Positions 8,059-16,848 of a stretch of DNA of 64,000 nucleotides are shown here, piece by piece. The position numbers and the translations under genes are program-made. Under the pieces are notes generated by a model. That model worked only from the letters and a program-made list of their open reading frames with translations. It had not been told where the DNA came from and ran no database searches. Origin of the DNA: Paenibacillus sp. HGH0039 (GTDB taxonomy: Bacteria > Bacillota > Bacilli > Paenibacillales > NBRC-103111); assembly GCF_000411255.1 (NCBI RefSeq), contig NZ_KE150412.1, positions 2,436,108 to 2,500,107 on the forward strand. The letters are read 5' to 3'. Position 1 is the stretch's first letter, and every line of letters begins with the position of its first letter.

Positions 8059-8892
8059 CTACAGGTCGCTGCGGCCGATGATGCCTTTGATCAGCGCTAT
8101 GAAATTAGCGCGCACCATCTCGGTCGTCTCCATGACTTCCGCATGGGAAAGCGGCTGCTCCAGGATGCCCGCGGCCATGTTGGAAATGCAGGAGATGCCC
8201 AGCACTTCAAGCCCCGCATAGCTCGCGGCGATTGCCTCCGGCACGGTAGACATGCCTACCGCGTCTCCTCCGAGCGCCCGCACCATGCGGATTTCGGCCG
8301 GCGTTTCGTACGAAGGGCCCGTAAGGCCCGCGTATACGCCTTCTTTCAGGCTCATGTTCAGCGAGCCGGCGGTTTCGCGCGCCGCTTCGCGCAGTCTTTT
8401 CGAGTAAGCCTCCGACATATCGGGAAAGCGCGGACCGAGCTGCGCGTCGCTCGGTCCAATCAGCGGATTGGACGCCATCAGGTTGATGTGATCGGAGATC
8501 AGCATCAGATCCCCCGGTTCCAGGCTTACGTCGACCCCGCCCGCGGCATTGGTCAGGAGAAGCGTCTTCACGCCGAGCTGCCTCATGACGAAAACGGGAA
8601 AGACGACCTTATTCATGGCGTATCCTTCGTAATAGTGAAAGCGTCCCTGCATGGCGACAACCGGCTTGCCTTGCAGCATTCCGCATACGAGCCGGCCGGC
8701 ATGTCCCTCAACCGTCGATACCGGGAAGCCGGGAATCTCGTGATAAGGAATAACGACCGGATTCTCGATTTCATCGGCGAGAACGCCGAGGCCAGAACCG
8801 AGAATAAGGCCGACCTGCGGCGTAAACGATAACTTGTCCTTAATATAGGCAGCCGCCTGCGATACGTGGTTAGTCTGTGTTGTCTGTGTCAT
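8059..8892 (-). CDS. punA: Purine nucleoside phosphorylase I
   Basis: Splits inosine or guanosine with phosphate to free base and (deoxy)ribose-1-phosphate. This is the trimeric PNP type, shown by GLILGSGLG at the phosphate loop, the GRFHYYEGY motif, LTNAAGGV, the purine-site TGPSYETPAEIRM and GMSTVPEA. I start at ATG 8892 (MTQTTQTNH), with AGGGGGA about ten bases upstream; the longer frame to 8997 runs into the regulator gene. Length is 277 residues, as usual. It follows the DeoR-type regulator by 76 bases and ends at a clear terminator, so it is likely controlled by that repressor. Confidence 0.92.
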   Translation of the reverse strand: MTQTTQTNHVSQAAAYIKDKLSFTPQVGLILGSGLGVLADEIENPVVIPYHEIPGFPVSTVEGHAGRLVCGMLQGKPVVAMQGRFHYYEGYAMNKVVFPVFVMRQLGVKTLLLTNAAGGVDVSLEPGDLMLISDHINLMASNPLIGPSDAQLGPRFPDMSEAYSKRLREAARETAGSLNMSLKEGVYAGLTGPSYETPAEIRMVRALGGDAVGMSTVPEAIAASYAGLEVLGISCISNMAAGILEQPLSHAEVMETTEMVRANFIALIKGIIGRSDL

Positions 8893-8968
8893 CTCGTGAA
8901 GTCCCCCTGGTTTGCTGCGGTACAAGACAGCCCGGCCGGGGCGCGCCGCGTATCCTGCGGGCCCGCCG

Positions 8969-9934
8969 TCAGGCTGTTGCCGTCTGCCCGCCGTCATGTT
9001 TGGCGATGAGCGCTTTGGCCGTCATCTGGTCGGTGATGAGCGTATTCGCATAGCCGCCGCGGAGCGCGCCGTAAATGGCGTTTACCTTTCTCATTCCGCC
9101 GGCTACGAGAATCGCCTGTTCTTTCTCCTTTAAATCCTCCAGCTCGATGCCGATGGTGCGGTCGTTCAGGCTGGTATGGCAGATCTGCCCTTTATCGTCG
9201 AAATATCGCGAGCAAATGTCGCCCACGGCTCTGCTCTGAATAATCTCCAAATCTTCCTCGGTCATGTAATTGGACTGGATCAGCACCGATTCGGCATCCG
9301 GCAGCCCGACCGTAAAGATCGCGATATTGGCCAGCTTCCCGAGATCCAGCACGCGGCGGATATGCCGGTCGGACTGAATCGCCTGCTTGACCAGACTGTG
9401 ATCGACGATAGCCGGGAGATAGAGGAAATACGGCGTAACGTGAAACGCCCGGCTGAACAGATAGATGATTTCAGACGGAGAGATCGTAATGTCCGCATGG
9501 CTCACGCCTCCGTTCAGCTGCACGACGCGGGAATCCGTCAGCCCCTTCTGCTGAAGGTTCGCCGCCACCTGATACATCGTGGTTCCCCACGAAGCCCCGA
9601 TAATATCTTTGTCTTTTACCGTGGTCATCAAGTACTGCGCGGCCGCTTCGCCGATAAATTTCTTGACGATTTCGTCGTCATAAGTCGGTACGAAAGCGAC
9701 CACCGCTTTTTTCAAATGAAACTTCTCCCGTAAGGTAACCGCAAGAGCCTCGCAATCTTCCGAGGGGTCCGCGATGTGAATCTTCACGATTCCTTCTGTC
9801 TTGGCCTGCTGCAGCAGACGCGACACGGTCGGACGGGATAAGCCGAGCATTTGCGCAATCTGGTTCTGATTATAGTCCAGCTGGTAGTATAATTTAGCTA
9901 CCTCGATAATCTTTCTGAGCTTTTCATCTTCCAT
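8969..9934 (-). CDS. deoR: DeoR-type deoxyribonucleoside regulator (SorC family)
   Basis: A 321-residue SorC-family repressor: an N-terminal HTH (LDYNQNQIAQMLGLSRPTVS) and a sugar-phosphate-binding effector domain with GASWGTTMY and VVQLNGGV. B. subtilis DeoR belongs to this family, binds deoxyribose-5-phosphate and controls nucleoside catabolism. It heads an operon with purine nucleoside phosphorylase. A sequence very close to the known B. subtilis DeoR operator lies immediately upstream, so I infer autoregulation. The family is secure; the exact effector is inferred from context. Confidence 0.8.
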   Translation of the reverse strand: MEDEKLRKIIEVAKLYYQLDYNQNQIAQMLGLSRPTVSRLLQQAKTEGIVKIHIADPSEDCEALAVTLREKFHLKKAVVAFVPTYDDEIVKKFIGEAAAQYLMTTVKDKDIIGASWGTTMYQVAANLQQKGLTDSRVVQLNGGVSHADITISPSEIIYLFSRAFHVTPYFLYLPAIVDHSLVKQAIQSDRHIRRVLDLGKLANIAIFTVGLPDAESVLIQSNYMTEEDLEIIQSRAVGDICSRYFDDKGQICHTSLNDRTIGIELEDLKEKEQAILVAGGMRKVNAIYGALRGGYANTLITDQMTAKALIAKHDGGQTATA

Positions 9935-9957
9935 TGGAGCTTTTCCCTGCCTCGCAT

Positions 9958-9975
9958 TATGAAATTATGTTCAAT
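9958..9975 (-). promoter_or_regulatory. Candidate DeoR operator
   Basis: The minus strand reads ATTGAACATAATTTCATA. This differs only at the edges and centre from the B. subtilis DeoR palindrome as I recall it (ATTGAA, six bases, TTCAAT). It lies downstream of the deoR promoter -10 box, a repression position. Confidence 0.65.
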
Positions 9976-10002
9976 ATAAAAGTGACATCATTTCATTCCC
10001 TG

Positions 10003-10031
10003 AGTATAAAACATCCTTTTATGAAAATCAA
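10003..10031 (-). promoter_or_regulatory. Sigma-A promoter of deoR-pnp
   Basis: Minus-strand TTGATT (10031-10026) and TATACT (10008-10003) with 17-base spacing, about 28 bases upstream of the candidate operator. Confidence 0.7.
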
Positions 10032-10162
10032 TCCAATCCAGGCCGGAAATGAATGAAGATGAGCGTGAATTCAGTAAGCACTTCTCTTCATTATACCATT
10101 TTTGAGAGCGTTTACGGCGGCGTCCGTGCACAAATTGACAAACTATGTTCGCTATACCTCTA

Positions 10163-10191
10163 TTGTTGCCCCCAAAGGCTCATGTTACAAT
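10163..10191 (+). promoter_or_regulatory. Sigma-A promoter of the 5'-nucleotidase gene
   Basis: TTGTTG (10163-10168) and TACAAT (10186-10191) are 17 bases apart and sit 30 bases before the start codon, giving a short leader with the ribosome-binding site. Confidence 0.6.
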
Positions 10192-10220
10192 GGGTCTACT
10201 TTTGTTAAGGGGGAATTCTT

Positions 10221-12098
10221 TTGTTCAAAGGCAAATTTGTTTCGGCTTTATCTGTAAGCGCAATCATATCTTCTATTCTGGCCACTTCGATTTACGCCCA
10301 GACGGCACCACAGCTCAGCCATACCGACTGGATGCAAAAGAAAGCGATCATCGAAGGCTACGAAGGCGGCGGCCTGGCGCTGGACCGCAGTGTTTCGACA
10401 GCGGAGCTCGCTACGATTCTCGCCCGTTCCAAGGGAGCTTCTCTGACGACGGACGCTTCGATTTCCCACTGGGCTTCGGCTTCCCTGTCCTGGGCCAAAA
10501 AACAGGGACTGCTGAGCGAACCGGAAGTAAAAACGCCGGACGCCGTACTCAGCGCCGCAGCCGTTACCGAAATCGCCAAGAAAGCCGGGTACGACATCAA
10601 ACTGACGGCCGGTGCCGACTCCGTATCCCGGAAAGATTTTCTGCAGGCCCTCGGCCAAGCCATCACCTTACATATTACGATCGGACACACCAACGACGTT
10701 CACGGACATATCGAAGAAAACAAATCGCTGAAAGAGTTCGGCTACGCTAAAATCGCAACGCTCGTGAAAGAAATGCGGGCGGAAAACCCTAATTTCATGC
10801 TGATGGATGCGGGCGACACTTTCCAGGGAACCGTCTTCGCCAATCTGTTCAAGGGCGAGTCCATCGTGCCGCTTCTGAACTACCTCGATTACGACGCGCA
10901 GGCGGCGGGCAACCATGAATTCGACTTCGGCTACGAGCAGCTGCTCAAGCTCAAAGGCATGGTCGATCACCCGATCATTTCTTCCAACGTGTTCAAAAAA
11001 GAAGACGGCACGGAGCTGCTCCAGCCGGTGCATTATACCGAAATCGGCGGCAAGAAATTCGCCATCCTCGGCTTTACGACCGCGGATACACCGATCGTGA
11101 CTCATCCGGACAACGTGAAGGCGCTGGAGTTCAAGGACCCGATCGAAGTAGCGAAACAGCTTGTGCCCGAGCTGAAAAAGAAAGTCGATCACGTCATCGT
11201 CGTCTGCCACAACGGCATCGAAGTCGACCGCGAAATGGCGAAGACGGTTCCCGGCATCGACCTGATCATCGGCGGCCACTCCCACACCCAGCTGACGAAG
11301 CCGGAGCTCGTAAACGGCACGTACATCGTACAGGACTGGGAATACGGCAAGTCGATGGGCCGCGCGGACTTGTACTATTACAACAAGGAACTTGTCGGCT
11401 TTACCGGCGGCCTGATCGAGTATGACGAGAAAGTAGAGCCCGATGCCGAGATGGCGAAGCTGGTTAAAGATATCGTCGGCCGTGTAGACGGACAGCTTGA
11501 TGTGAAAATCGCCAAAACCGACGTTCAGCTTGACGGAGAACGCACCCTCGTACGCGCGAAGGAAACCAATCTCGGCAACCTGATCGCCGATGCCATGCTC
11601 GCCAAAACGAAGACGATCGGCGGACAGGAAGCCGATGTTGCGCTTATTAACGGCGGCGGTATCCGGACCCAGGTGAAAGCCGGAGACATCACGAAGAAAA
11701 ATCTGTACGACGTGCTCCCGTTCCCGAACACTCTTGTCGTCCTGGAGCTTACAGGCAGCGAGCTGAGAGCGGCACTCGAAAACGGAGTCGGCAAAGTGGA
11801 GAGTGGCGAAGGGCGCTTCCCGCAAATCGGCGGCATGACGTTCACTTACAACCGCAGCAAGCCTGCCGGCGAAAGAGTGGTGGAGCTGAAAGTGAAAGGC
11901 GAGCCGGTTGATCCGGACAAGACCTACAAGCTGGCTACGAATGACTTCATCGCGGCCGGCGGTGACGGCTATGCCATGATGAAGGATAAGAAAGTGTTCG
12001 ACTCCGGCTTCACGCTTTACGATGTCGTGGAAGAAGCCTTGATCAAGCAGGGAACCGTTAATCCGAAGGTCGAAGGACGTATCGTCGAAGTAAAATAA
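10221..12098 (+). CDS. Secreted 5'-nucleotidase / 2',3'-cyclic phosphodiesterase with SLH-like N-terminus
   Basis: Bifunctional metallophosphatase of the UshA/YfkN type. A signal peptide ends near SIYA. Residues 30-155 look like degenerate S-layer homology modules (SHWASASLSWAKKQGLL). From about 156 the calcineurin-like domain shows HTNDVHGH, DAGDTFQG, AAGNHEFDFG, VCHNG and GGHSHTQL, which bind two metals. The C-terminal nucleotidase domain (from about 430) has GNLIADAML, NGGGIR and the substrate-stacking DFIAAGGDGY. Start is TTG 10221 with AAGGGGG upstream. I infer that it is held at the cell wall and dephosphorylates external nucleotides for salvage. A strong terminator follows. Confidence 0.88.
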   Translation: MFKGKFVSALSVSAIISSILATSIYAQTAPQLSHTDWMQKKAIIEGYEGGGLALDRSVSTAELATILARSKGASLTTDASISHWASASLSWAKKQGLLSEPEVKTPDAVLSAAAVTEIAKKAGYDIKLTAGADSVSRKDFLQALGQAITLHITIGHTNDVHGHIEENKSLKEFGYAKIATLVKEMRAENPNFMLMDAGDTFQGTVFANLFKGESIVPLLNYLDYDAQAAGNHEFDFGYEQLLKLKGMVDHPIISSNVFKKEDGTELLQPVHYTEIGGKKFAILGFTTADTPIVTHPDNVKALEFKDPIEVAKQLVPELKKKVDHVIVVCHNGIEVDREMAKTVPGIDLIIGGHSHTQLTKPELVNGTYIVQDWEYGKSMGRADLYYYNKELVGFTGGLIEYDEKVEPDAEMAKLVKDIVGRVDGQLDVKIAKTDVQLDGERTLVRAKETNLGNLIADAMLAKTKTIGGQEADVALINGGGIRTQVKAGDITKKNLYDVLPFPNTLVVLELTGSELRAALENGVGKVESGEGRFPQIGGMTFTYNRSKPAGERVVELKVKGEPVDPDKTYKLATNDFIAAGGDGYAMMKDKKVFDSGFTLYDVVEEALIKQGTVNPKVEGRIVEVK

Positions 12099-12132
12099 GA
12101 GCGGCACGCTGCCCGACCGGTTAGCGGCTTGC

Positions 12133-12182
12133 AAAAAAAAGAAAGGCCCGCAGAATTTCCCGTCTGCGGGCCTTTCTTTTTT
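12133..12182. terminator. Bidirectional terminator
   Basis: AAAGGCCCGCAGA pairs with TCTGCGGGCCTTT, flanked by A-rich and T-rich arms. It serves both the nucleotidase (+) and the VOC gene (-), whose stops lie within 35 bases on either side. Confidence 0.9.
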
Positions 12183-12187
12183 ACCGG

Positions 12188-12592
12188 TCAGATCCCTTTC
12201 GTATCCCTCAGTTCGATAATCGTTCCTTCGGGCGCCGTCAGCTTGCACAGCTTCCCGTTCTCTACCGTATAAATTTCCCGGCCGTTTTTAAGCCTGAACT
12301 CCGCTCCGGAATCCTTCAAACGGCGGACCTCTTCTTCAAGATCCTCGGTCCATAGACAAAAATGAACGATTCCCCGCGAACTCGTATTCACCGGCTGAAG
12401 CTCTTCACCGGCCTTGCCGGTTTGCAGCTCGATATAAAACTCGCCGAGCCGCAGCCAGGAATTATAAGCCCGTGTATGAAAATCAGGCGTTTCCTGCACA
12501 ACCTCGAAGCCGAGCGCATCCCGGTAAAATGCGAGTGATTGTTCATAACAGCTCGTCTGAATGCAGATATGGTGGATAACTTTTGCGGACAT
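12188..12592 (-). CDS. VOC-family (glyoxalase-like) protein
   Basis: A 134-residue vicinal-oxygen-chelate protein with two beta-alpha-beta-beta-beta units. The metal-ligand positions of the family appear as HHICIQT at the N-terminus, FYIELQT, GIVHFCLWTEDL and the terminal GTIIELRD. The closest described groups are the SMU1112c/YaeR-like glyoxalases. ATG 12592 has AAGGAG upstream; longer frames to 12652 start in the leader. The substrate is unknown. It reads towards the shared terminator and is separate from the ABM gene behind it. Confidence 0.75.
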   Translation of the reverse strand: MSAKVIHHICIQTSCYEQSLAFYRDALGFEVVQETPDFHTRAYNSWLRLGEFYIELQTGKAGEELQPVNTSSRGIVHFCLWTEDLEEEVRRLKDSGAEFRLKNGREIYTVENGKLCKLTAPEGTIIELRDTKGI

Positions 12593-12711
12593 GACGCGAT
12601 TCTCCTTTGCGGCCTGCTTATGGATGTGTGTATGTGTACAGGCTGTGCACAAACCCGATAGTAATCCATCTTTAGGATCGCCGCAATGTTTTATCCCGGT
12701 AAACGGAACAG

Positions 12712-12753
12712 AACAAGCCGCCGTCTGTAACCTGCAGGCGGCAGCTTGTTTTG
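12712..12753 (-). terminator. Stem-loop between ABM and VOC genes
   Basis: AACAAGC-GCCG arms pair across a short loop on the minus strand, just beyond the ABM monooxygenase stop. The U-run is poor, so termination efficiency is uncertain. Confidence 0.55.
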
Positions 12754-12762
12754 CACCATCTT

Positions 12763-13059
12763 CTACACCTTTACCGCCTCGGCCGCATAAACTTTCACAT
12801 CCAGCGGAGCAGCAAGAAATTCGCCGGCTTTGCCGGTGAAAGCCTTGAAATGAGCGCTGGAATTGTGGCTGGCCACAGCCTGCTCATCTTTCCAGACCTC
12901 CACCATCGTGTAGGCATGCTCCTTCTCCGCATGTTTGTACAGATCATACGAAACGTTGCCGCCCTCGCCTCTCGAAGCTTCCACGAGCGGAAGAATTTCT
13001 TTCAGAAACGCCTCGTCTTTGCCCGGCTGCAGCCGCATGGCCGCGTGAATAATAATCAT
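12763..13059 (-). CDS. Antibiotic biosynthesis monooxygenase (ABM) domain protein
   Basis: A 98-residue single-domain protein with the dimeric ferredoxin-like fold of the ABM/YgiN quinol monooxygenase family. Typical features are the N-terminal HAAMRLQPGKDEAF, the SYDLYKH strand, MVEVWKDEQAVASH and the HFKAF segment. Family members oxidise quinols or small aromatics without a cofactor. ATG 13059 has GAGGAGG upstream. The HpaB-type hydroxylase is encoded just behind it on the same strand, but a terminator separates them. A shared role in aromatic metabolism is only a suggestion. Confidence 0.8.
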   Translation of the reverse strand: MIIIHAAMRLQPGKDEAFLKEILPLVEASRGEGGNVSYDLYKHAEKEHAYTMVEVWKDEQAVASHNSSAHFKAFTGKAGEFLAAPLDVKVYAAEAVKV

Positions 13060-13201
13060 GACAGGTTATCCTCCTCGTAGGTTAGACAGCCTTTCCCCGC
13101 AGGGGGCTCTCTTGTATGTTTTCCAAACGTTAGCCCTCTTAATTAATTCAACAATAAAATATTCATCTATAAATAATATAAAAGAAAAAAGACCGAAAAG
13201 C

Positions 13202-13236
13202 AAAAAAAAGCCCCGGCCCGAGCCGAAACTTTTTTC
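13202..13236 (-). terminator. Terminator of the HpaB-type gene
   Basis: Minus strand: CGGC-TCGG-GCCG stem with AAAAAAG/CTTTTTTTT flanks, ending in a run of eight T. It begins about 20 bases after the hydroxylase stop. Confidence 0.75.
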
Positions 13237-13254
13237 AACTTTTACCGGCAAAAC

Positions 13255-14727
13255 TTAACCCAATCCCTTTCCGTCTTTTCCCGACAAGAAATCCTGAACC
13301 CGGCGTCCTAACGCTTCCCGTTCTTTATAGGTGTTGTACAAACGTCCGTCTACAACCGCAGCGTTTCCGAAGAAAAAACGCTCGTAAACCGCCTGCCTGC
13401 CGCCGAACGCGCTGACGCTAAGCTCCCACGCAAGCCGGGATAATTTCACGTTTTCTTCGGCGCTCAGGTCAATCCCCTTCAAGTAAAGGTTCAACTGCCC
13501 GCCAATCTCGGTGCCGAAATCGGCTTCGTCCGGAATCATGATCAGCCCGCTGGCTCCGATCAACTGGATGATTTCCACAAACCGCGGATACACTTTCGGA
13601 AAATAGGAGTTGGCCGCAAGAAGCGGCTTCGGGTCGGGCAGCATACTTCCCCATTTATCCCGGGACGCCCCTTTTTCCGCCGCAACCTGGAGCGCCTTGA
13701 GCGTCTCCAAAGCCACGATAACTTCCGTTACTTTCTCGGTTACATGGCTGTGGCTGTCGAGGCCTCCTGCTTCGACCATTCTTTCGAGAGTGCCCAGAAT
13801 GAATTCCGTTTTGGCGATGTTTTTGCACATGATCTGCATACCGGCGTGGATATGGAACCGGCTTTCGTCCACAAGCTGCCAGGCCATCCTTTCATCCCCG
13901 CATATAAACACACGGTCCCACGGCACGAGCGCGTCTTCGAAAAGGACCAGCGTATCCATTTCCTCGTACCGGGAGCTTAGGGGGTAGTTGTAAGCCGATT
14001 CGCCCCCGACGAAGCTCTCTCTGCATACGAAGCTCACGCCGGCCAGATTGCTCGGCACCGCAAAAGCGAATGCGTGCGGACTGTCCTCGCTGCCTGCATA
14101 CGGAAAAGGGGCTGGAAAAACGAGGATTTCATCCGACGTCGCCCCTTGCGTATCCAGCAAGAACGCGCCCCGGACCACGATCCCGTCTTTATTCTTCTCG
14201 ACCACCCGGGCGGCGGCGTGTTCCTCGAAGGTCCGCAGAAAAGTGGACATTCTCGCCGCTTTCGGCTGAATAAACACGTGTGAGAGCGTCACGTCGTTTT
14301 CCCGGCAATATTCGTAATACCGCCTTAAGTTATCCCCGTATTCGGGATTTTCCTTCTCGATCAGACCCGCCGCTGCGCCGAAAGCCATTATGGCCGTGTT
14401 CATATAATCGGGAGCACGCCCCAGGAAACCGTGATGGACCGATGCCCACGCCTGCATCATCTGCCTGCGCAGCGCAAGATCCTTCTTCGTCTTCGGCTGC
14501 AGGAAGGACAATCCGACCGGGTCCCCTGTCGAAGGGGAAGCATACGTCATTTTCGCTTGCCATTCCTCCGCCTGCTGCATATCATACATGGAAGCTTGAG
14601 TCGCCATCAGTCCCTTGAAAGCTGGATGCTCTGAAATCAATCCCCGCACCCGTTCACCCGCAATCCAAACGCCGGGAAGATGCCGGTTAATCCGTTCTAT
14701 ATACTCGCTGCCGTTTTTAACGGGCAT
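13255..14727 (-). CDS. hpaB: 4-hydroxyphenylacetate 3-monooxygenase oxygenase component (HpaB family)
   Basis: FADH2-using hydroxylase of the HpaB/HpaH family that ortho-hydroxylates phenols with flavin supplied by a separate reductase. The 490-residue length, the opening GSEYIERINRHLPGVWIAGE, the SVHHGFLGRAPDYMN block, the HVFIQPKA segment and the FVGGESAYNYPLSSRYEEMD region all match. The C-terminal LSVSAFGGRQAVYERFFFGN is typical of the Bacillus YoaI branch. ATG 14727 has GAGGAGG upstream. No flavin reductase is seen next to it. It could also be an acyl-CoA-type relative, but the length and motifs favour HpaB. Confidence 0.82.
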   Translation of the reverse strand: MPVKNGSEYIERINRHLPGVWIAGERVRGLISEHPAFKGLMATQASMYDMQQAEEWQAKMTYASPSTGDPVGLSFLQPKTKKDLALRRQMMQAWASVHHGFLGRAPDYMNTAIMAFGAAAGLIEKENPEYGDNLRRYYEYCRENDVTLSHVFIQPKAARMSTFLRTFEEHAAARVVEKNKDGIVVRGAFLLDTQGATSDEILVFPAPFPYAGSEDSPHAFAFAVPSNLAGVSFVCRESFVGGESAYNYPLSSRYEEMDTLVLFEDALVPWDRVFICGDERMAWQLVDESRFHIHAGMQIMCKNIAKTEFILGTLERMVEAGGLDSHSHVTEKVTEVIVALETLKALQVAAEKGASRDKWGSMLPDPKPLLAANSYFPKVYPRFVEIIQLIGASGLIMIPDEADFGTEIGGQLNLYLKGIDLSAEENVKLSRLAWELSVSAFGGRQAVYERFFFGNAAVVDGRLYNTYKEREALGRRVQDFLSGKDGKGLG

Positions 14728-14865
14728 TAGAATCGCCTCCTCGCTCTAAGGTTACATTATTCGGGCGAAGGCGGGTTGGTATGAGCGCATACCTAACGGG
14801 CGGGTAATCGGAGCGATTTTCCATCCTGAGATGAGCCTGGGGGGACAAGCCTTATTCCTTTAGAC

Positions 14866-14901
14866 AAAAAAAGCTCCCGGTTCCTTACGGAACCGAAAGC
14901 C
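14866..14901 (-). terminator. Terminator of the kinase-regulator gene
   Basis: Minus strand: CGGTTCC-GTAA-GGAACCG stem extended by GCTTT/GGAGC and followed by TTTTTTT. It lies 16 bases after the fused regulator's stop. Confidence 0.9.
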
Positions 14902-14916
14902 TTTCCGGATACGGCT

Positions 14917-16776
14917 TCAAAGAAGCCCGGCCTCCGCCGCCTTTTCCACAGCTTCTTCCCGGTTGCGCACGCCAAGCTTGGCGTACACCGTGGACGCATA
15001 GTTCCGGACCGTTCCGTCCGACAAGTACAGCTTAGAAGCGATGGACTTGTAGCGGAGCCCTTTGGACAGCATCCGCAGAATCTCGATTTCGCGCGGAGTC
15101 AGCTCATAGCTCTCTCCGGCAGGGGCCGCCCTCTCCGGCAGGCCGACCGTTTCCGCCGGCTCGGAAGTACCGGAGACGCCATTGCGCCCCGTAGCTTTGG
15201 CCGCTTCTCCCAGCTCGCCGAACAGTTTCGTCGAGAGATCCTGCGCGATCATCGTGCCGCCCTGATGCACGAGACGGATCGTCTCGGCCAGCTCCTTCGG
15301 CTCGATCGATTTGAGCAGATAGCCGTCCGCGCCGCTGCGCAGCACTTCCAGCGCTTTGTCCGGCGCCTGGAAAGTCGTCAGGATGACGACCCGGACATGC
15401 GGCCATTTCTGCTTGATCGTCCGCGTGGCCGCAGTGCCGTCCATCTTCGGCATATCCAGATCCATCAGCACCAGATGGGGCTCCAGCTCCGCACAAAGCT
15501 CGACCGCCTGCTCGCCGTCTCCGGCAAGCCCCGCAACGGTCATATCCTTCTGTCCCTGCAGAAGAGTCCGGAGGCTTTCGCGGATGAACGCCTGATCGTC
15601 GGCAATCAGCAGGCGGATCACTTCGCCTCCCGGCTCCGCCTGGCGCGGCAGGGTGCACGTCACGGTCGTTCCCACGCCCTTCTCCGAATAGACGGAGATC
15701 TGCCCCTGCAGGCTTGCGGCCCGCTCCTTCATCGCCTTCAGGCCGAAGCCCTCCGGCAGAGACTCGCTGCCCTCGCCGTTATCCCGCACTTCCAGCCGGG
15801 TCTGCCGGGGCTCGAACTGCAGCGCCGCCTGAATCTCCGTTGCCCTGCCGTGCCGCACCGCATTCGTGAGCGCTTCCTGCAGGCAGCGGTAGAAGGTCAT
15901 CTTTGCCTGCTGAGGCAGGGCTGTTTCCTCCCCGAGCACCCGCAGGCTTACGGTCACCCCCGCACTGGCCTCGAATTCGCGCGCCAACTGCTCAAGCGCC
16001 TGCCGGAGAGAGGACATCTCCTCCGAGGCGCCCATTCCGTGCAGGAAGTCCCGCACCTCTCCCATGCTTTTGCGCGTCACGTCCAGGAGGGCCTTCAGCT
16101 TATGCTCGCCTTCCTCAGTCGCGATATCCGGTCGCAGCGTTTCAAGTCCCATAAGGAGCGAAGTGTACGAATGCCCCATCGTATCGTGCAGATCCTTCGC
16201 GAGCCGGTTCCGCTCTTCAAGCTGGGTGACCCGCTCCACTTGGGACATGTACTGCTCCAGAACGCTGTTCTGGCTGCGGATAATTTCATTTTGCCGGTAA
16301 TTCACCACCAACAGATGGAACGCGTACCCGATCGCATAAGCCAGCCCGATTTGAGACATCATTTCCCAAAACGGCTTCGCTTGTTTGGATAATTCAACCA
16401 TCACGAGGGGCACCAGCAGAACGGCGGCCGGTCCCGACCAGCGGTATGTTTTGTTCGCACTGTTGGCTGCGATCAGGGCGGCGGGCACGAGAAAGGTCAA
16501 ATAGGCCTCGGGAAATAACGAAGTTAAATAGATGCTGACTCCTCCGGACAAAATCAGCTCGAGAACGACATACGCCGTCGAATTCACCTGCAGCAAAATC
16601 CATGGAACCGAGAAAGCGGAGATTTGCCAGCACAGAACCAGCCACAGGGGAAGGTTTAAGTCATTTTGAAACTGCACGGTCGTGATCATGGTGGAAATAA
16701 AAATCAATACACGGATGATAAAGAGCGCCCATTCGTACCAGATCCACTGCTTGACCGCTTCGAACATGTCCATCAC
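14917..16776 (-). CDS. Fused LiaS-type histidine kinase and NarL/LuxR-type response regulator
   Basis: One uninterrupted frame encodes a complete two-component pair. Residues 1-160 hold about five membrane segments. A dimerisation domain follows with phospho-acceptor His197 in AKDLHDTMGHSYTS, then an ATPase domain (EALTNAVRHG, RDNGEGSESLPEGFGL, ending GTTVTCTLPR at 378). From Val386 a receiver domain begins (VIRLLIADDQAFIRE, phospho-acceptor Asp439 in LMDLDMP), then a LuxR helix-turn-helix (LTPREIEILRMLSKGLRYKSIA). The two are normally separate overlapping genes. Here GGAGG lies four bases before a GTG at 15621, so the regulator may also be made alone. It is encoded behind a sensor-domain membrane protein. 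Confidence 0.85.
   Translation of the reverse strand: MMDMFEAVKQWIWYEWALFIIRVLIFISTMITTVQFQNDLNLPLWLVLCWQISAFSVPWILLQVNSTAYVVLELILSGGVSIYLTSLFPEAYLTFLVPAALIAANSANKTYRWSGPAAVLLVPLVMVELSKQAKPFWEMMSQIGLAYAIGYAFHLLVVNYRQNEIIRSQNSVLEQYMSQVERVTQLEERNRLAKDLHDTMGHSYTSLLMGLETLRPDIATEEGEHKLKALLDVTRKSMGEVRDFLHGMGASEEMSSLRQALEQLAREFEASAGVTVSLRVLGEETALPQQAKMTFYRCLQEALTNAVRHGRATEIQAALQFEPRQTRLEVRDNGEGSESLPEGFGLKAMKERAASLQGQISVYSEKGVGTTVTCTLPRQAEPGGEVIRLLIADDQAFIRESLRTLLQGQKDMTVAGLAGDGEQAVELCAELEPHLVLMDLDMPKMDGTAATRTIKQKWPHVRVVILTTFQAPDKALEVLRSGADGYLLKSIEPKELAETIRLVHQGGTMIAQDLSTKLFGELGEAAKATGRNGVSGTSEPAETVGLPERAAPAGESYELTPREIEILRMLSKGLRYKSIASKLYLSDGTVRNYASTVYAKLGVRNREEAVEKAAEAGLL
15619..15630 (-). promoter_or_regulatory. 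Internal ribosome-binding site and GTG start for the regulator half
   Basis: The minus strand reads GGAGGCGAAGTG exactly at the kinase/regulator junction, so the GTG codes Val386 of the fusion and would be the start of a stand-alone regulator. The spacing of four bases is short. Confidence 0.4.
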
Positions 16777-16848
16777 CTCTCTGTCTGGCTGCCCGGCTTG
16801 CCGCCCGGCTGTTCTTGTCCTTACTATGCCACGGCAAGCCTCGGCTGT

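Noticed and set aside
10668..12248. 526-codon minus-strand frame
   Set aside because: Mirror of the 5'-nucleotidase gene in a GC-rich region; no family features.
13066..13251. 61-codon minus-strand ORF
   Set aside because: It lies on the terminator after hpaB, and its sequence is generated by the stem and A/T runs.
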